NCBI RefSeq assembly: GCF_023168165.1
Contig: NZ_BQYJ01000002.1
Location: forward strand, 744,001 to 808,000
Direction: 5' to 3'
Source: Niallia sp. NCCP-28
GTDB lineage: Bacteria > Bacillota > Bacilli > Bacillales > Cytobacillaceae
DNA length: 64,000 nucleotides
The notes below the pieces were generated by a model. The model did not search any database. It had not been told where the DNA came from and worked only from the letters and a program-made list of their open reading frames with translations. Positions 8,977-17,655 of the stretch are shown here, one piece after another. How positions within the stretch are numbered: the first letter of the stretch is position 1; the number at the start of each line of letters is the position of its first letter. A program made the position numbers and the translations under genes.

Positions 8977-9750
8977 ATGACTTATAAGATTGTATTTATT
9001 GATATAGATGGAACATTAGTAAATAAAGATAAAAAAATTCCGGAAGATGCAAAAATTGCTATAAAGCAATTGAAAGAAAAAAATATTCCGATTGTTCTAG
9101 CGACAGGAAGAGCTCCTTATTTCTTCTCTCATATTTTAGAAGAATTAGATTTGCATTCATATGTTTGTTTTAATGGCTCATATGTTGTCTGTGAAGGTAC
9201 AGAAATATATGCTAAACCAATCCCAACTGAAACTTTGGAAAAGCTAGAAAAGCTGGCCTTAGACCACTTTCATCCACTAGTGTTTCAAGGCAGCAAAGAA
9301 TGCTGTGCCAATCACGAAAACCATGAACATATTATAGAATCTTTTCAGTCATTAAAGATACAAAAGCCAATCTACCGCAAAGAATATTGGAAAGAAGCAG
9401 ATATCTTTCAATGTTTGCTTTTTTGTGAAGAAAAAGAAGAATTCATTTATCCTCAAAATTTTTCCGCTATTCGTTTTGTACGATGGCATCCATTATCAAC
9501 AGATGTGATACCGAATGGAGGTTCAAAAGCAAAAGGAATGGCAGCATTGCTAAAGCATTTGCAAATTGATGCAAGTGAGGCTGTTGCATTTGGTGATGGT
9601 TTAAATGATAAAGAAATGCTGTCCTATGTTGGTATGGGGATTGCAATGGGCAATGCAGAGGATGAGGTAAAGCCATATGCCAAATTTACAACAAAGCATG
9701 TGGATGATGCAGGTTTAAAATGGGGTCTTGAACAAATCGGGCTAATCTAA
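8977..9750 (+). CDS. Cof-type HAD-IIB phosphatase
   Basis: The 257-residue enzyme is a haloacid-dehalogenase phosphohydrolase of the Cof subfamily. The nucleophile motif DIDGT has Asp9 and Asp11, the conserved Lys lies around 184-186 (GGSKAKG) and motif IV GDGLND is at 206-211. The C2-type cap between motifs sets substrate choice, typically sugar or nucleotide phosphates or FMN. AAAGGAG precedes the ATG. It probably shares a transcript with the ABC ATPase upstream. The exact substrate cannot be read from sequence. Confidence 0.9.
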   Translation: MTYKIVFIDIDGTLVNKDKKIPEDAKIAIKQLKEKNIPIVLATGRAPYFFSHILEELDLHSYVCFNGSYVVCEGTEIYAKPIPTETLEKLEKLALDHFHPLVFQGSKECCANHENHEHIIESFQSLKIQKPIYRKEYWKEADIFQCLLFCEEKEEFIYPQNFSAIRFVRWHPLSTDVIPNGGSKAKGMAALLKHLQIDASEAVAFGDGLNDKEMLSYVGMGIAMGNAEDEVKPYAKFTTKHVDDAGLKWGLEQIGLI

Positions 9751-9756
9751 ACAAAC

Positions 9757-9826
9757 GAAAAAAGGGGTTTAGCTTGGACTCTTTCTCTGTTTAGAGGAAA
9801 GGAGTTGCAACAAGCGACCTCTTTTT
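9757..9826 (+). terminator. Long nested hairpin after the HAD gene
   Basis: An outer stem (GCTTG with CAAGC and flanking pairs) encloses an inner stem in which ACTCTTTCTC faces GAGGAAAGGAGT, and the structure ends in a TTTTT run. It probably terminates the HAD transcript. The two-level shape is unusual for a simple terminator. Confidence 0.5.
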
Positions 9827-9892
9827 AGAACAAGTTTTTATATGTGCCTAAACATTTCTATATAGAAAGCAGTTGTGTAATAATCGACTTTA

Positions 9893-10201
9893 CTATTTCC
9901 AGTCTTTATAAATTACAACGCCACCAGTTAAATCAATTGTATTTCTTTCTCCTTTATAAAATAGTTTTCCTTCCTCTTCTGCAAGCAGATTTTCATATGT
10001 GTATACTTTTTTTCCATTAGGCATAGTAATGATAACTTTCTCTCCTAAGTCACTGGATGCAGAATTGGCTTCGTTTGGGAAAAAATGATCAATTGCGAGA
10101 TAAGATCCAATAAAGATAGTAATCATTAGCACACCTAATGTAATATATACTTTTTTTCTTAAAAAAAATGTTTTTATTGAACCTTTTGTTGATTGTTTCA
10201 T
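9893..10201 (-). CDS. Small membrane-anchored protein of unknown function
   Basis: This 102-residue protein is not recognised. It has a basic N-terminus, one hydrophobic segment at about 24-44, and an outward-facing soluble tail with repeated charged patches ending GGVVIYKDWK. The start at 10201 is preferred because GGAGGAG ends three bases before it; an in-frame ATG at 10225 lies upstream of that site. It is divergent from the SigW-controlled nfeD-floT operon, about 200 bases from its promoter. It could be a bitopic envelope protein; no function is inferred. Confidence 0.7.
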   Translation of the reverse strand: MKQSTKGSIKTFFLRKKVYITLGVLMITIFIGSYLAIDHFFPNEANSASSDLGEKVIITMPNGKKVYTYENLLAEEEGKLFYKGERNTIDLTGGVVIYKDWK

Positions 10202-10401
10202 AGTCTCCTCCAAAAAATACGCCATTAATGCTTAATGAACTACTTATTACTAAATTCCCATAATAGTAAAATATGAAACAGTTAATAAAAACATGATAAA
10301 AAAGTTATTTTTTAACAGGAGTTTAACGAATAAATAGTTAATTGTCAAAAATAATGCATTGTTATCCAAAATAAGGTTTTGTTTCCATTTAATAAAAAAA
10401 A

Positions 10402-10429
10402 TGAAACATTTGTAAATTTCATTCGTATA
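10402..10429 (+). promoter_or_regulatory. SigW-type promoter of nfeD-floT
   Basis: TGAAAC (10402-10407), exactly 16 bases, then CGTATA (10424-10429) matches the extracytoplasmic-function SigW consensus TGAAAC-N16-CGTA. The Bacillus subtilis counterpart yuaF-yuaG operon is also SigW-dependent, so induction by envelope stress is expected. Confidence 0.85.
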
Positions 10430-10464
10430 TATGATAACGATTTAATAAAAGGAGGATAGAGAAG

Positions 10465-10512
10465 TTGAAATTTCGTTATTTGGAAAATTTTAAATTTAAT
10501 GAAAGAGAATGA
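10465..10512 (+). CDS. Possible leader peptide coupled to nfeD
   Basis: A strong AAAGGAGG (about 10448-10455) precedes a TTG that opens a 15-codon frame (about MKFRYLENFKFNERE). Its TGA stop at 10510-10512 overlaps the ATG of nfeD in the pattern ATGA. nfeD itself lacks a ribosome site of comparable strength. Translation of nfeD may therefore depend on termination of this short frame. The peptide has no known relative; the alternative is chance. Confidence 0.45.
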   Translation: MKFRYLENFKFNERE

Positions 10513-11033
10513 TGGTGATGGAACTTTTTGGATTTTCTATAACGTCTATCTACTTGCTGCTATTAATTATTTCTGGAATATGCATTTTAGTAACATTAGT
10601 TATATCCGATGTTTTTAGTGCAGAATTAGGCATATTAAATCCTACTGTTATTTTAGCATTTTTAACGATTTTTTCAGCTAGCGGTTTTTTAATGGAGAAA
10701 TATGCTCTGCTAAATAGTATTGCTGTGCTTGGACTTTCTTCTGTAATCGCAATTATCGTGGCATTATGTTTGCATTTTTTTGTTCTTATTCCATTATCCA
10801 GTGCAGAAGAGTCGTTGGTTTATGATGATGAATCGTTAAAAGGAAGGGTAGGAAAGGTTATAACAGCTATTCCAAAGGACGGGTTTGGAGAAATTCTAAT
10901 CGAAAGCTATAGTGGCAATATTTCAAAAACCGCTGCAGGATTTTACAATGAAGAAATTGCAAGCGCTGCAAATGTTGTCATTATAGAAGTGAAAAATAAT
11001 ATTGCCTATGTAGTATTGCAGGAAGATCTGTAA
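10509..11033 (+). CDS. NfeD-family membrane protein (YuaF-like)
   Basis: The 174-residue protein has three hydrophobic segments in the first 100 residues and a C-terminal soluble domain (about 115-174) with the beta-rich OB-like pattern of NfeD proteins. Such proteins pair with flotillins in membrane microdomains and influence fluidity. Length equals Bacillus subtilis YuaF (174). Several in-frame starts (10509, 10512, 10518) are possible. The first overlaps the stop of a short upstream frame. floT follows after 23 bases. Confidence 0.85.
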   Translation: MMVMELFGFSITSIYLLLLIISGICILVTLVISDVFSAELGILNPTVILAFLTIFSASGFLMEKYALLNSIAVLGLSSVIAIIVALCLHFFVLIPLSSAEESLVYDDESLKGRVGKVITAIPKDGFGEILIESYSGNISKTAAGFYNEEIASAANVVIIEVKNNIAYVVLQEDL

Positions 11034-11056
11034 TTTATTCGGAGGAGGAAACATAT

Positions 11057-12568
11057 ATGTTAGATGTTTGGATTATTGTTGGAGTAGTGGTTGTTTTATT
11101 AATTGCCTTAATAAGCATCTTTATCGCAAAGTATAAAACGGTTGGGCCTGATGAAGCTTTAATTGTAACGGGCAGCTATTTAGGATCAAAGAATGTACAT
11201 GTAGATGAAGCTGGAAATAGAATTAAGATTATTAGAGGCGGAGGAACATTTATCCTTCCTGTATTTCAACAATCAGAGCCATTAAGTCTGCTGTCTAGCA
11301 AATTAGATGTGTCTACACCTGAAGTATACACAGAACAAGGTGTGCCGGTAATGGCAGATGGAACAGCTATTATTAAAATTGGCGGTTCAATTGGAGAAAT
11401 AGCAACAGCTGCAGAACAATTTTTGGGAAAAACAAAAGGGGATCGGGAAAATGAAGCTCGTGAAGTATTAGAAGGCCATCTGCGTTCTATTTTGGGAAGT
11501 ATGACAGTAGAAGAGATTTATAAAAATCGTGATAAATTTTCTCAAGAAGTACAAAGAGTTGCATCACAGGATTTAGCAAAAATGGGATTAATGATTGTCT
11601 CTTTTACGATTAAAGATGTACGAGATAAAAATGGCTATTTAGAATCTCTTGGTAAACCGAGAATTGCTCAAGTAAAAAGGGATGCAGATATTGCAACCGC
11701 AGAAGCAGATAAAGAAACAAGAATTAAAAAGGCAGAAGCAGATAAAGATGCAAAAAAAGCGGAATTGGAAAGAGCTACAGAAATAGCGGAAGCAGAAAAA
11801 GAAAATCAAATGAAGATTGCCGATTATAGACGAGAGCAGGATGTTGCAAAAGCTCGAGCTGACCAAGCGTATGATTTGGAAAGTGCCCGCTCTAAACAAG
11901 AAGTAACCGAACAAGAAATGCAAATAAAAATTATTGAAAGACAAAAACAAATTGAATTAGAAGAAAAAGAAATTTCTAGACGAGAGAAACAATATGATTC
12001 AGAAGTGAAAAAGAAAGCCGATGCAGATCGTTATGCAATGGAACAGTCTGCAGAAGCAAATAAACGCAGACAAATTGCAGAAGCAGATGCTAATCAGTAC
12101 CGTATAGAATCACAAGCAAAAGCAGAAGCTGAAAAAGTTCGTGTTGACGGATTAGCAAAAGCAGAGGCGGAAAAAGCCAAAGGGGAAACAGAAGCAGAAA
12201 TTATCCGCTTAAAGGGATTGGCGGAGGCAGAAGCAAAACGAAAAATTGCAGAAGCATATGCTCAGTACGGGCAAGCTGCGATTCTTGATATGGTGTTGGA
12301 TATGCTTCCAGAATATGCAAAACAAGTCGCAAGTCCATTATCTAATATTGATAAAATTACAGTGGTAGATACAGGCAGTGATGCCAGTAATGGAGGAGCG
12401 AATAAAGTAACAGGCTATGCAACCAATTTAATGTCAACTATGCAGGAATCTTTAAAAGCATCTGCAGGTATTGATGTGAAAGAACTTTTAGAAAATTTAT
12501 CAGGAAAGGGAAATATTCGCCAAAGTGTAGATGGCATAAGAGAAGAATTGAAACAGAATAAAGACTAA
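11057..12568 (+). CDS. floT: Flotillin FloT
   Basis: The 503-residue scaffold protein organises functional membrane microdomains. An N-terminal hydrophobic segment (about 5-25) is followed by an SPFH/PHB domain (about 30-200). A long coiled coil rich in Glu-Ala repeats (AEAEKAK-like, about 205-400) and a C-terminal oligomerisation tail complete it. The length and the NfeD partner identify the YuaG/FloT type rather than the shorter FloA. AGGAGGAAAC precedes the ATG. It is co-transcribed with nfeD from the SigW promoter and closed by a terminator. Confidence 0.93.
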   Translation: MLDVWIIVGVVVVLLIALISIFIAKYKTVGPDEALIVTGSYLGSKNVHVDEAGNRIKIIRGGGTFILPVFQQSEPLSLLSSKLDVSTPEVYTEQGVPVMADGTAIIKIGGSIGEIATAAEQFLGKTKGDRENEAREVLEGHLRSILGSMTVEEIYKNRDKFSQEVQRVASQDLAKMGLMIVSFTIKDVRDKNGYLESLGKPRIAQVKRDADIATAEADKETRIKKAEADKDAKKAELERATEIAEAEKENQMKIADYRREQDVAKARADQAYDLESARSKQEVTEQEMQIKIIERQKQIELEEKEISRREKQYDSEVKKKADADRYAMEQSAEANKRRQIAEADANQYRIESQAKAEAEKVRVDGLAKAEAEKAKGETEAEIIRLKGLAEAEAKRKIAEAYAQYGQAAILDMVLDMLPEYAKQVASPLSNIDKITVVDTGSDASNGGANKVTGYATNLMSTMQESLKASAGIDVKELLENLSGKGNIRQSVDGIREELKQNKD

Positions 12569-12575
12569 GTAAGAG

Positions 12576-12609
12576 AAGCTAGTGCAATTGTGTTGCACTG
12601 GCTTTTTTA
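12576..12609 (+). terminator. Terminator of floT
   Basis: AAGCTAGTGCAA (12576-12587) pairs with TTGCACTGGCTT (12593-12604) with one G-U pair, followed by TTTT. Confidence 0.85.
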
Positions 12610-12676
12610 TAGCAGTATTTCATAGAAGGAAGGCGAATAAATCGAGTGCGTACCAAATATGCAAGGACCAACCTGG

Positions 12677-12834
12677 ATAAAGGAAAACTTCAATCAGTGG
12701 GGGGGGCCACGTCCTCGACTGATTGTTAGTGGAACCAATCAGGCTTTTACGGGCAAGTTTCTCCCCACCTAGATTTCTCGTTTTTTTTATAATCACCTGA
12801 GGTGAGGGTCAAAAGCCCGTTAATGTGTGATAAA
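12677..12834 (-). repeat. Family A structured repeat, copy A2 (complete, inverted)
   Basis: On the minus strand this copy starts TTTATCACACATTAACGGGC and ends with TGATTGAAGTTTTCCTTTAT. ACGGGC/GCCCGT and CTCACCT/AGGTGGG close hairpin 1, and AATCAGT/ACTGATT closes hairpin 2. TTTAT stands at both ends. It lies between the floT terminator and the opuAC terminator, outside both genes. Confidence 0.85.
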
Positions 12835-12849
12835 ATGGAAGCATAGATG

Positions 12850-12888
12850 AAAAAGGGGATCCTTCATAAAAGGATCCCCTCATTTTTT
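12850..12888 (-). terminator. Terminator of opuAABC
   Basis: On the minus strand AGGGGATCCTT pairs with AAGGATCCCCT (12854-12880), followed by TTTTTC, directly after the opuAC stop codon. Confidence 0.85.
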
Positions 12889-13768
12889 ATTTTTTCAAAT
12901 CTTCAATTGAATTAATATCCATATAAGATGGAACAACTAATCCAAGTTTAGTTCCTTCTAAGTTATTGCCTAAGTCTTCAAATTTGCCTTCATATTTTTT
13001 TGCATAATCTTCATGTGTAATTGGTAGCCAGCCTGCGATATGTGCATCTAAGCTTCCATCTGCAACACCTGTCCACATAGGTCCTGCTTCTACTTGGCTT
13101 AATGTTACATCATAGCCTAAATCAGATAGAACTTTTCCGATTACATTTGTACTTGCAATCTCACTGTCCCAAGCAACATAACCGATTTTAATTTTATCGC
13201 CTTTTGCTTTATCTACACCATTCGTCCATTCTTTAACAGTATCAGCGTTTTCTTTCACCCATTTTGCAGCAGCATCTTCTGGATTTGTTCCATCTGTAAT
13301 ATCCATCATCACTTTGCCCATAGCATCTGTATCCCAATGGAAGTTATCTAATACTTGATATGCTTCTGGCAAATCTTCTTTTAAGCCATTGCGGACGATT
13401 GTATGGATATTTTCATTTTCTCCGAATGATTTTTTTGGATCTTCTAAATATTTTAGGTCATATTTTGCAAACATCCAATGCGGTGTCCAGCCTGTTACAA
13501 TGATTGGCTCTTTTTTGTCATATGCTTTTTTTAATGTGGCAACCATGGCGGCACTTGAGCCCTCTACAACTGTCCAATCAGATAAATAATAATCTTCTAT
13601 TGCTTGGCTTGTTGCTTTCATTAAGCCTGCACCTGGGTCAATCCCGATAATTTTGTAATCAACTGTATCTCCAATAGTTGCGTTTTCGTCGTTTTTGTCT
13701 GCGGATCCACATGCACTAAGTGCAAAAACTAGTGTTAATGTAAGCAAAGAAATTATCCATTTTTTCAT
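12887..13768 (-). CDS. opuAC: Glycine betaine ABC transporter binding lipoprotein OpuAC
   Basis: The 293-residue lipoprotein binds glycine betaine (and possibly proline betaine) outside the cell. A signal peptide ends in the lipobox LSAC (Cys20). The body is an OpuAC domain with aromatic clusters such as GWTPHW and GWLPITHED that form the cation-pi cage for the quaternary amine. Its ATG overlaps the stop of opuAB (ATGA). Order ATPase-permease-binding protein matches opuA of Bacillus subtilis. Choice of OpuA over ProU/OpuC rests on gene order and a single-domain permease. Confidence 0.92.
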   Translation of the reverse strand: MKKWIISLLTLTLVFALSACGSADKNDENATIGDTVDYKIIGIDPGAGLMKATSQAIEDYYLSDWTVVEGSSAAMVATLKKAYDKKEPIIVTGWTPHWMFAKYDLKYLEDPKKSFGENENIHTIVRNGLKEDLPEAYQVLDNFHWDTDAMGKVMMDITDGTNPEDAAAKWVKENADTVKEWTNGVDKAKGDKIKIGYVAWDSEIASTNVIGKVLSDLGYDVTLSQVEAGPMWTGVADGSLDAHIAGWLPITHEDYAKKYEGKFEDLGNNLEGTKLGLVVPSYMDINSIEDLKK

Positions 13769-14619
13769 TTTCTTGTTACTCCCCCTTGTTTTTTAGTTCC
13801 AATATTTTGTGTAATTCTATCAAGAATGATGGCAACTACCACAATAGCAATACCGGCTTCGAATCCGCGGCCTATTTGTATTTGCGTAACAGCGCGATAA
13901 ACATCCGCCCCAAGCCCTGGTGCTCCGACCATTGCGGCAATTACGACCATAGATAGCGCAAGCATAATGCTTTGGTTAATCCCAGCTAAGATAGTTGGCA
14001 TAGCAAGAGGCAATTGTACTTTAAATAATTTTTGGCTTGTTGTACTGCCGAATGCTTCTGTTGCTTCCGTAATGTCGCTAGGAACCTGCTGAATACCAAG
14101 AATCGTTAATCGAATAGTAGGTGGCATGGCAAAAATAACAGATGCTACTACACCAGGAACGACTCCTATGTTAAAGAAAAAGATAGCAGGTATTAAATAA
14201 ACGAATGCAGGCATTGTCTGCATAAAATCTAATATGGGCACAACAATCTGTTTTACTGTGTTTTTCTGTGATGCCCAAATGCCTGTTGGTACGCCAATAA
14301 TAATGGAGATAACAACAGCAGATAAAACAAGTGCTAATGTATCTAGCATTGGATCCCAATAGCCTAAATTATCAACTAAAAGTAAACCGATAAAAGTAAA
14401 TAGTGCAATTCCTTTATTTGCTAGTTTCCAAGCGAGTAATGTAAATAATATAATAAATAGATAGGGTGGAATAAAGGAAAGAAGTGAAACTAAACCTTCT
14501 ACCACAGTTTCTAAAATAGTGGAAATACCGTCAAAAGCGACTGCGAAAGTGGAAGTTAGCCAATCTACAAAGGAATCAATCCAATCAGCTATTGGCAATT
14601 TAGGGAATAGATTCTCCAT
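13765..14619 (-). CDS. opuAB: Glycine betaine ABC transporter permease OpuAB
   Basis: The 284-residue permease has several membrane segments and a binding-protein-dependent transport domain with the EAA-type loop around TEATEAFGSTTSQKL. An amphipathic N-terminal region (WIDSFVDWLTSTF) is typical of OpuAB/ProW. It forms the translocation path for osmoprotectant uptake. Its start overlaps the opuAA stop (TAATG) and its end overlaps the opuAC start, indicating tight translational coupling. Confidence 0.92.
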   Translation of the reverse strand: MENLFPKLPIADWIDSFVDWLTSTFAVAFDGISTILETVVEGLVSLLSFIPPYLFIILFTLLAWKLANKGIALFTFIGLLLVDNLGYWDPMLDTLALVLSAVVISIIIGVPTGIWASQKNTVKQIVVPILDFMQTMPAFVYLIPAIFFFNIGVVPGVVASVIFAMPPTIRLTILGIQQVPSDITEATEAFGSTTSQKLFKVQLPLAMPTILAGINQSIMLALSMVVIAAMVGAPGLGADVYRAVTQIQIGRGFEAGIAIVVVAIILDRITQNIGTKKQGGVTRK

Positions 14620-15857
14620 TAGTTAGTCACCTCCATTTTTTGTGACTCCAGTACTTCCATACTATTAATATTTTCATTGTTGCCAGCGAGTGCACCAAGT
14701 ACAGCGCCTCTAACGACAATGCCTTTCAGGCGATTGTCTTCATTCACAACAGCAACAGGAATAGTTGCTTGAGAAACAATCTCAAATAAATCAGTTAATA
14801 AAGTATCACCAAGCACAGTGTCAATAGCCTCTATTAATATATCGTGGATAGATAAGCCTTGTTCTACTCCGCGTTTTGCATCATCAGCAGTGATGGCTCC
14901 AAGCAGAACTTTGCGTTTATTGACAACGTAGAGACTAGAAATGCCTAATTCTCTCATCATTTTAAGAGCAACACGTGGTCCTTTATCTATATTTACTGCT
15001 TCTGCACGTTTCATAATGTGATTGGCTGTTAATACTTTTGATAAGTCAACATCTTCTACAAAACGTTCTACATAATCGTTGGAAGGATTCATGAGAATTT
15101 CTTCGGGGGTTCCTACTTGAACAATGGAGCCATCTTTCATTAAAGCAATTCGGTCTCCAATTCTAAGGGCTTCATCTAAATCATGTGTAATAAAAATAAT
15201 CGTTTTTTCCATATTGGACTGTAAATCAAGCAATTCATCCTGCATATCTTTTCGAATCAGTGGATCAAGAGCGCTAAATGCCTCATCCATTAAAAGAACA
15301 TCTGGATCATTTGCTAAAGCTCTTGCTAATCCAACCCTTTGCTGCATTCCACCGCTTAATTGATCTGGATATTGATTTTCATATCCTTCTAGACCTACTA
15401 GCTTAAGAGATTCCATTGCGCGAGCTTTTCTCGATTCTTTTTCTACTCCTTGTATCTCTAGGCCATATTCTGTGTTTTCTAGGATAGTTCGATGTGGAAG
15501 CAATGCAAATTTCTGAAAAACCATGCTGATTTTTTCTCTTCGCACTTTACGCAATTCTTCTTTGGACATTGCAACAATATCTTTTCCATCAATATAGACT
15601 TTACCTAGTGTTGGATCAATCAAGCGATTAAGCATTCTGACAAGAGTTGATTTTCCGCTGCCTGAAAGTCCCATAATAACAAAAATCTCGCCTGCATATA
15701 CTTCGAAATTGGCTTTATTTACGCCAACAGTAGAACCAGTTTTTTTTAATATTTCTCCTTTTGTATCGCCATTTTTTAATAATGCGATTGCTTTTTTGCT
15801 GTTTTTGCCGAAGATTTTAGTAACATCTTCAACTTTAACTTTTACTGTTTCTTTCAT
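14619..15857 (-). CDS. opuAA: Glycine betaine ABC transporter ATPase OpuAA with CBS domains
   Basis: The 412-residue ATPase has P-loop GLSGSGKST (63-71), signature LSGGMQQR (167-174) and Walker B LLMDEAFS (188-195). After residue 280 follow two CBS modules, which in OpuA sense ionic strength and gate transport. AGGTGAAAGA precedes the ATG. It is the first gene of opuAABC. A SigA-type promoter lies 45-75 bases upstream, and a divergent GbsR-type regulator begins about 550 bases away. Confidence 0.93.
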   Translation of the reverse strand: MKETVKVKVEDVTKIFGKNSKKAIALLKNGDTKGEILKKTGSTVGVNKANFEVYAGEIFVIMGLSGSGKSTLVRMLNRLIDPTLGKVYIDGKDIVAMSKEELRKVRREKISMVFQKFALLPHRTILENTEYGLEIQGVEKESRKARAMESLKLVGLEGYENQYPDQLSGGMQQRVGLARALANDPDVLLMDEAFSALDPLIRKDMQDELLDLQSNMEKTIIFITHDLDEALRIGDRIALMKDGSIVQVGTPEEILMNPSNDYVERFVEDVDLSKVLTANHIMKRAEAVNIDKGPRVALKMMRELGISSLYVVNKRKVLLGAITADDAKRGVEQGLSIHDILIEAIDTVLGDTLLTDLFEIVSQATIPVAVVNEDNRLKGIVVRGAVLGALAGNNENINSMEVLESQKMEVTN

Positions 15858-15901
15858 TCTTTCACCTCATTCAATTTGCCGGTCGAGCATAGCACCTATT
15901 T

Positions 15902-15931
15902 AGTATAGAGGGAAATTGTACCATGAAGCAA
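15902..15931 (-). promoter_or_regulatory. Promoter of opuA
   Basis: On the minus strand TTGCTT (15926-15931), 18 bases, then TATACT (15902-15907) gives a SigA-type promoter with a leader of about 40 nucleotides. The operator of the divergent regulator was not identified with confidence. Confidence 0.55.
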
Positions 15932-16140
15932 AGCGCGTATTTCGTGATATTTCTCCGTAAAGTACGTACAGAAAAAACTGAACGTACAGAACGTTAAGTA
16001 TTCTTAGAATTCCTCCTATATGCTCACAAATGCTCAATGAAATCATTCTTTACAAATTTTTCTTTCGTGATAATCTATTAAAAGAAATAAAAATCATGGT
16101 CAGAAGTGGAAGGAAAGACTACAATGATGTTATTGTCTTA

Positions 16141-16304
16141 TTTATCATGCATTAACGGGCTTTTATCCCCACTTCGAGATTATAAGAGAAAATGAGAAAT
16201 CTAAAATCCAGATGAGGGGGAGGAACTGCCCTTAAAAGCCTGATTAGTTCAATTAACGATCATTAGGGGATAAAAAAAATCCCGCTGATTGAAGTTTCAC
16301 TTGT
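16141..16304 (+). repeat. Family A structured repeat, copy A3 (complete)
   Basis: It starts TTTATCATGCATTAACGGGC and ends CTGATTGAAGTTTCACTTG. CCCC/GGGG arms and AGATT/AATCT form hairpin 1; GGGAT/ATCCC with flanking ATCA/TGAT forms hairpin 2. The right end reads TTGTT instead of TTTAT. It lies in the 550-base spacer between opuA and its likely regulator, so it could affect control of one or both. The rest of that spacer (15932-16140) holds no gene. Confidence 0.85.
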
Positions 16305-16405
16305 TTAAAATAATTATGATGAAAAAAGAATTACAAGATAAATCAAAGAGAGTAGTTTAATACAAAATCATTATTTTAAAACAAATAAAAAAACATTAAC
16401 TTATA

Positions 16406-16969
16406 ATGATGGATGTGAATAAAAAAATGGAAGGTAAGGAGCAGTTAGAAGTTGCTCGGGAAAGAGTTATTGATGCTATTGCTCAAAACATTAATTTATA
16501 TGGTGTAACAGATTCTATTGGAAGATTGTATGGCATGCTGCTTTTTCAAGAAAAACCAATGACCCTTGATGAAATGAAAGAAGAGCTTGGCATGAGCAAA
16601 ACAAGTATGAGTACATCTGTACGAACATTGTTGGAATTAAAAATGGTAGATAAGGTTTGGAAAAAAGGAGTACGCAAAGATCTTTATAAAGCAGAAGATG
16701 ATTGGTACCAGACATTTATCGATTTTTTTACGATTAAATGGCGTGCAGGGGTAAGCATGAATGTATATGCAATGGAAAAATCATTGGCAGAATTAAATAA
16801 AATGATAAGTGATGAAACTATTTCTGACGAGATTAAGGAAGAAGCAAAAAAGGATATTGAAAAACTAGAATATGCACTTGAATATTACAGTTGGCTTAAT
16901 CGTTTTGTTGACAGTCTTGAATCCCAAGAAATATTTAATTTTATTCCAAAAAAAGATAATAGATCTTGA
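16406..16969 (+). CDS. GbsR/OpuAR-type MarR-like transcriptional regulator
   Basis: The 187-residue protein has a winged helix-turn-helix (about 45-100) followed by a helical dimerisation region, the layout of the GbsR/OpcR/OpuAR family that represses osmoprotectant uptake or synthesis genes in response to choline or glycine betaine. It is divergent from opuAABC, so OpuA is the likely target. No clear ribosome site precedes the ATGs at 16406 or 16427, so the exact start is uncertain. Its own terminator follows. Confidence 0.85.
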   Translation: MMDVNKKMEGKEQLEVARERVIDAIAQNINLYGVTDSIGRLYGMLLFQEKPMTLDEMKEELGMSKTSMSTSVRTLLELKMVDKVWKKGVRKDLYKAEDDWYQTFIDFFTIKWRAGVSMNVYAMEKSLAELNKMISDETISDEIKEEAKKDIEKLEYALEYYSWLNRFVDSLESQEIFNFIPKKDNRS

Positions 16970-16981
16970 AGTAATAGAAGA

Positions 16982-17018
16982 AAAAAAGCTGATTCATGTG
17001 AATGAATCAGCTTTTTTG
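16982..17018 (+). terminator. Terminator of the GbsR-type gene
   Basis: AAAAAAGCTGATTCA and TGAATCAGCTTTTTT form a perfect stem with a six-base loop. A further AATGTGC/GCACATT hairpin without a T-run lies at 17066-17094. Confidence 0.85.
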
Positions 17019-17143
17019 CATATTTTCATTTAGAAATCATTTTTGTCAGTAGGGAAAAAACCTAAAAAATGTGCATTTGACTATCGCACATTTTGGGATT
17101 CCTGAATAAGATATACAGAATTAAAAAAAGGAGGTAATTAACA

Positions 17144-17242
17144 ATGGGTGAAGTTGGATACGGTGGAGGTTTCGCTCTTTTAGTAGTGTTATTTATTCTT
17201 TTAGTGATTATCGGTGCTTCTTGGGGCTACGGTGGTTTCTAA
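17144..17242 (+). CDS. YjcZ-family small hydrophobic spore protein
   Basis: The frame encodes 32 residues: MGEVGYGGG, then a hydrophobic stretch FALLVVLFILLVIIG, then ASWGYGGF. This Gly/Tyr-flanked single hydrophobic helix is the YjcZ/SscA pattern found in Bacillus spore-associated peptides. AGGAGG lies seven bases upstream of the ATG. A second paralogue follows 44 bases downstream. Spore localisation is known for some family members and inferred here. Confidence 0.85.
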   Translation: MGEVGYGGGFALLVVLFILLVIIGASWGYGGF

Positions 17243-17286
17243 TTAAGTAAAACATGAAAAATAAAAAATAAAGGAGGAAAAAATAG

Positions 17287-17430
17287 ATGTACGGATATGG
17301 TTGTGGATGCAGCTATCCTAGCTATAGCTATGGCTATGGTGGCGGCTATGGTTACGGCGGTGGATTTGCATTAATCGTTGTATTATTTATTCTTCTAATT
17401 ATTGTTGGTGCTGCTTGCTTTAAATGGTAA
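17287..17430 (+). CDS. YjcZ-family small hydrophobic spore protein, Tyr/Gly-rich
   Basis: The 47-residue product starts with a Tyr-Gly-Cys-rich tract of about 26 residues, then [18 protein letters not shown] and a short AACFKW tail. The hydrophobic helix is nearly identical to that of the preceding paralogue. AGGAGG precedes the ATG. The two genes look like a tandem duplication in which the second gained an extended Tyr/Gly N-terminus, as in several spore coat peptides. Confidence 0.85.
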   Translation: MYGYGCGCSYPSYSYGYGGGYGYGGGFALIVVLFILLIIVGAACFKW

Positions 17431-17447
17431 CATCCCTATAATGCAAA

Positions 17448-17655
17448 GGGGCTGTCTAATAAGTCCTAAAATAAAAACAGGGGAAGAAAAACAATGTGTT
17501 TTTCTTCCCCTGTTTTTTGATTTCTATTTATTTTACAAGAAAAGACAGTGTTTTTGTATGTAATTTGAAAAAAAAGTTAGGTAATATTTATGATGGATTT
17601 TGGCACTTTGTTGATTGGAATGGAAATTAACAGGCAAGTTTAACAGAACTAAAAA
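17448..17655 (+). repeat. Family B repeat, copy B1 (internally deleted)
   Basis: It starts GGGGCTGTCTAATAAG, followed by a 20-pair perfect hairpin (17474-17516) whose outer arms are AAAACAGGGGAAG and CTTCCCCTGTTTT. It continues to CACTTTGTTGATTGGAATGG and jumps to AAATTAACAGG. Compared with B2 at 38901 the GC-rich middle is missing. The hairpin with its TTTTTT tail also terminates the YjcZ transcript. Confidence 0.75.
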
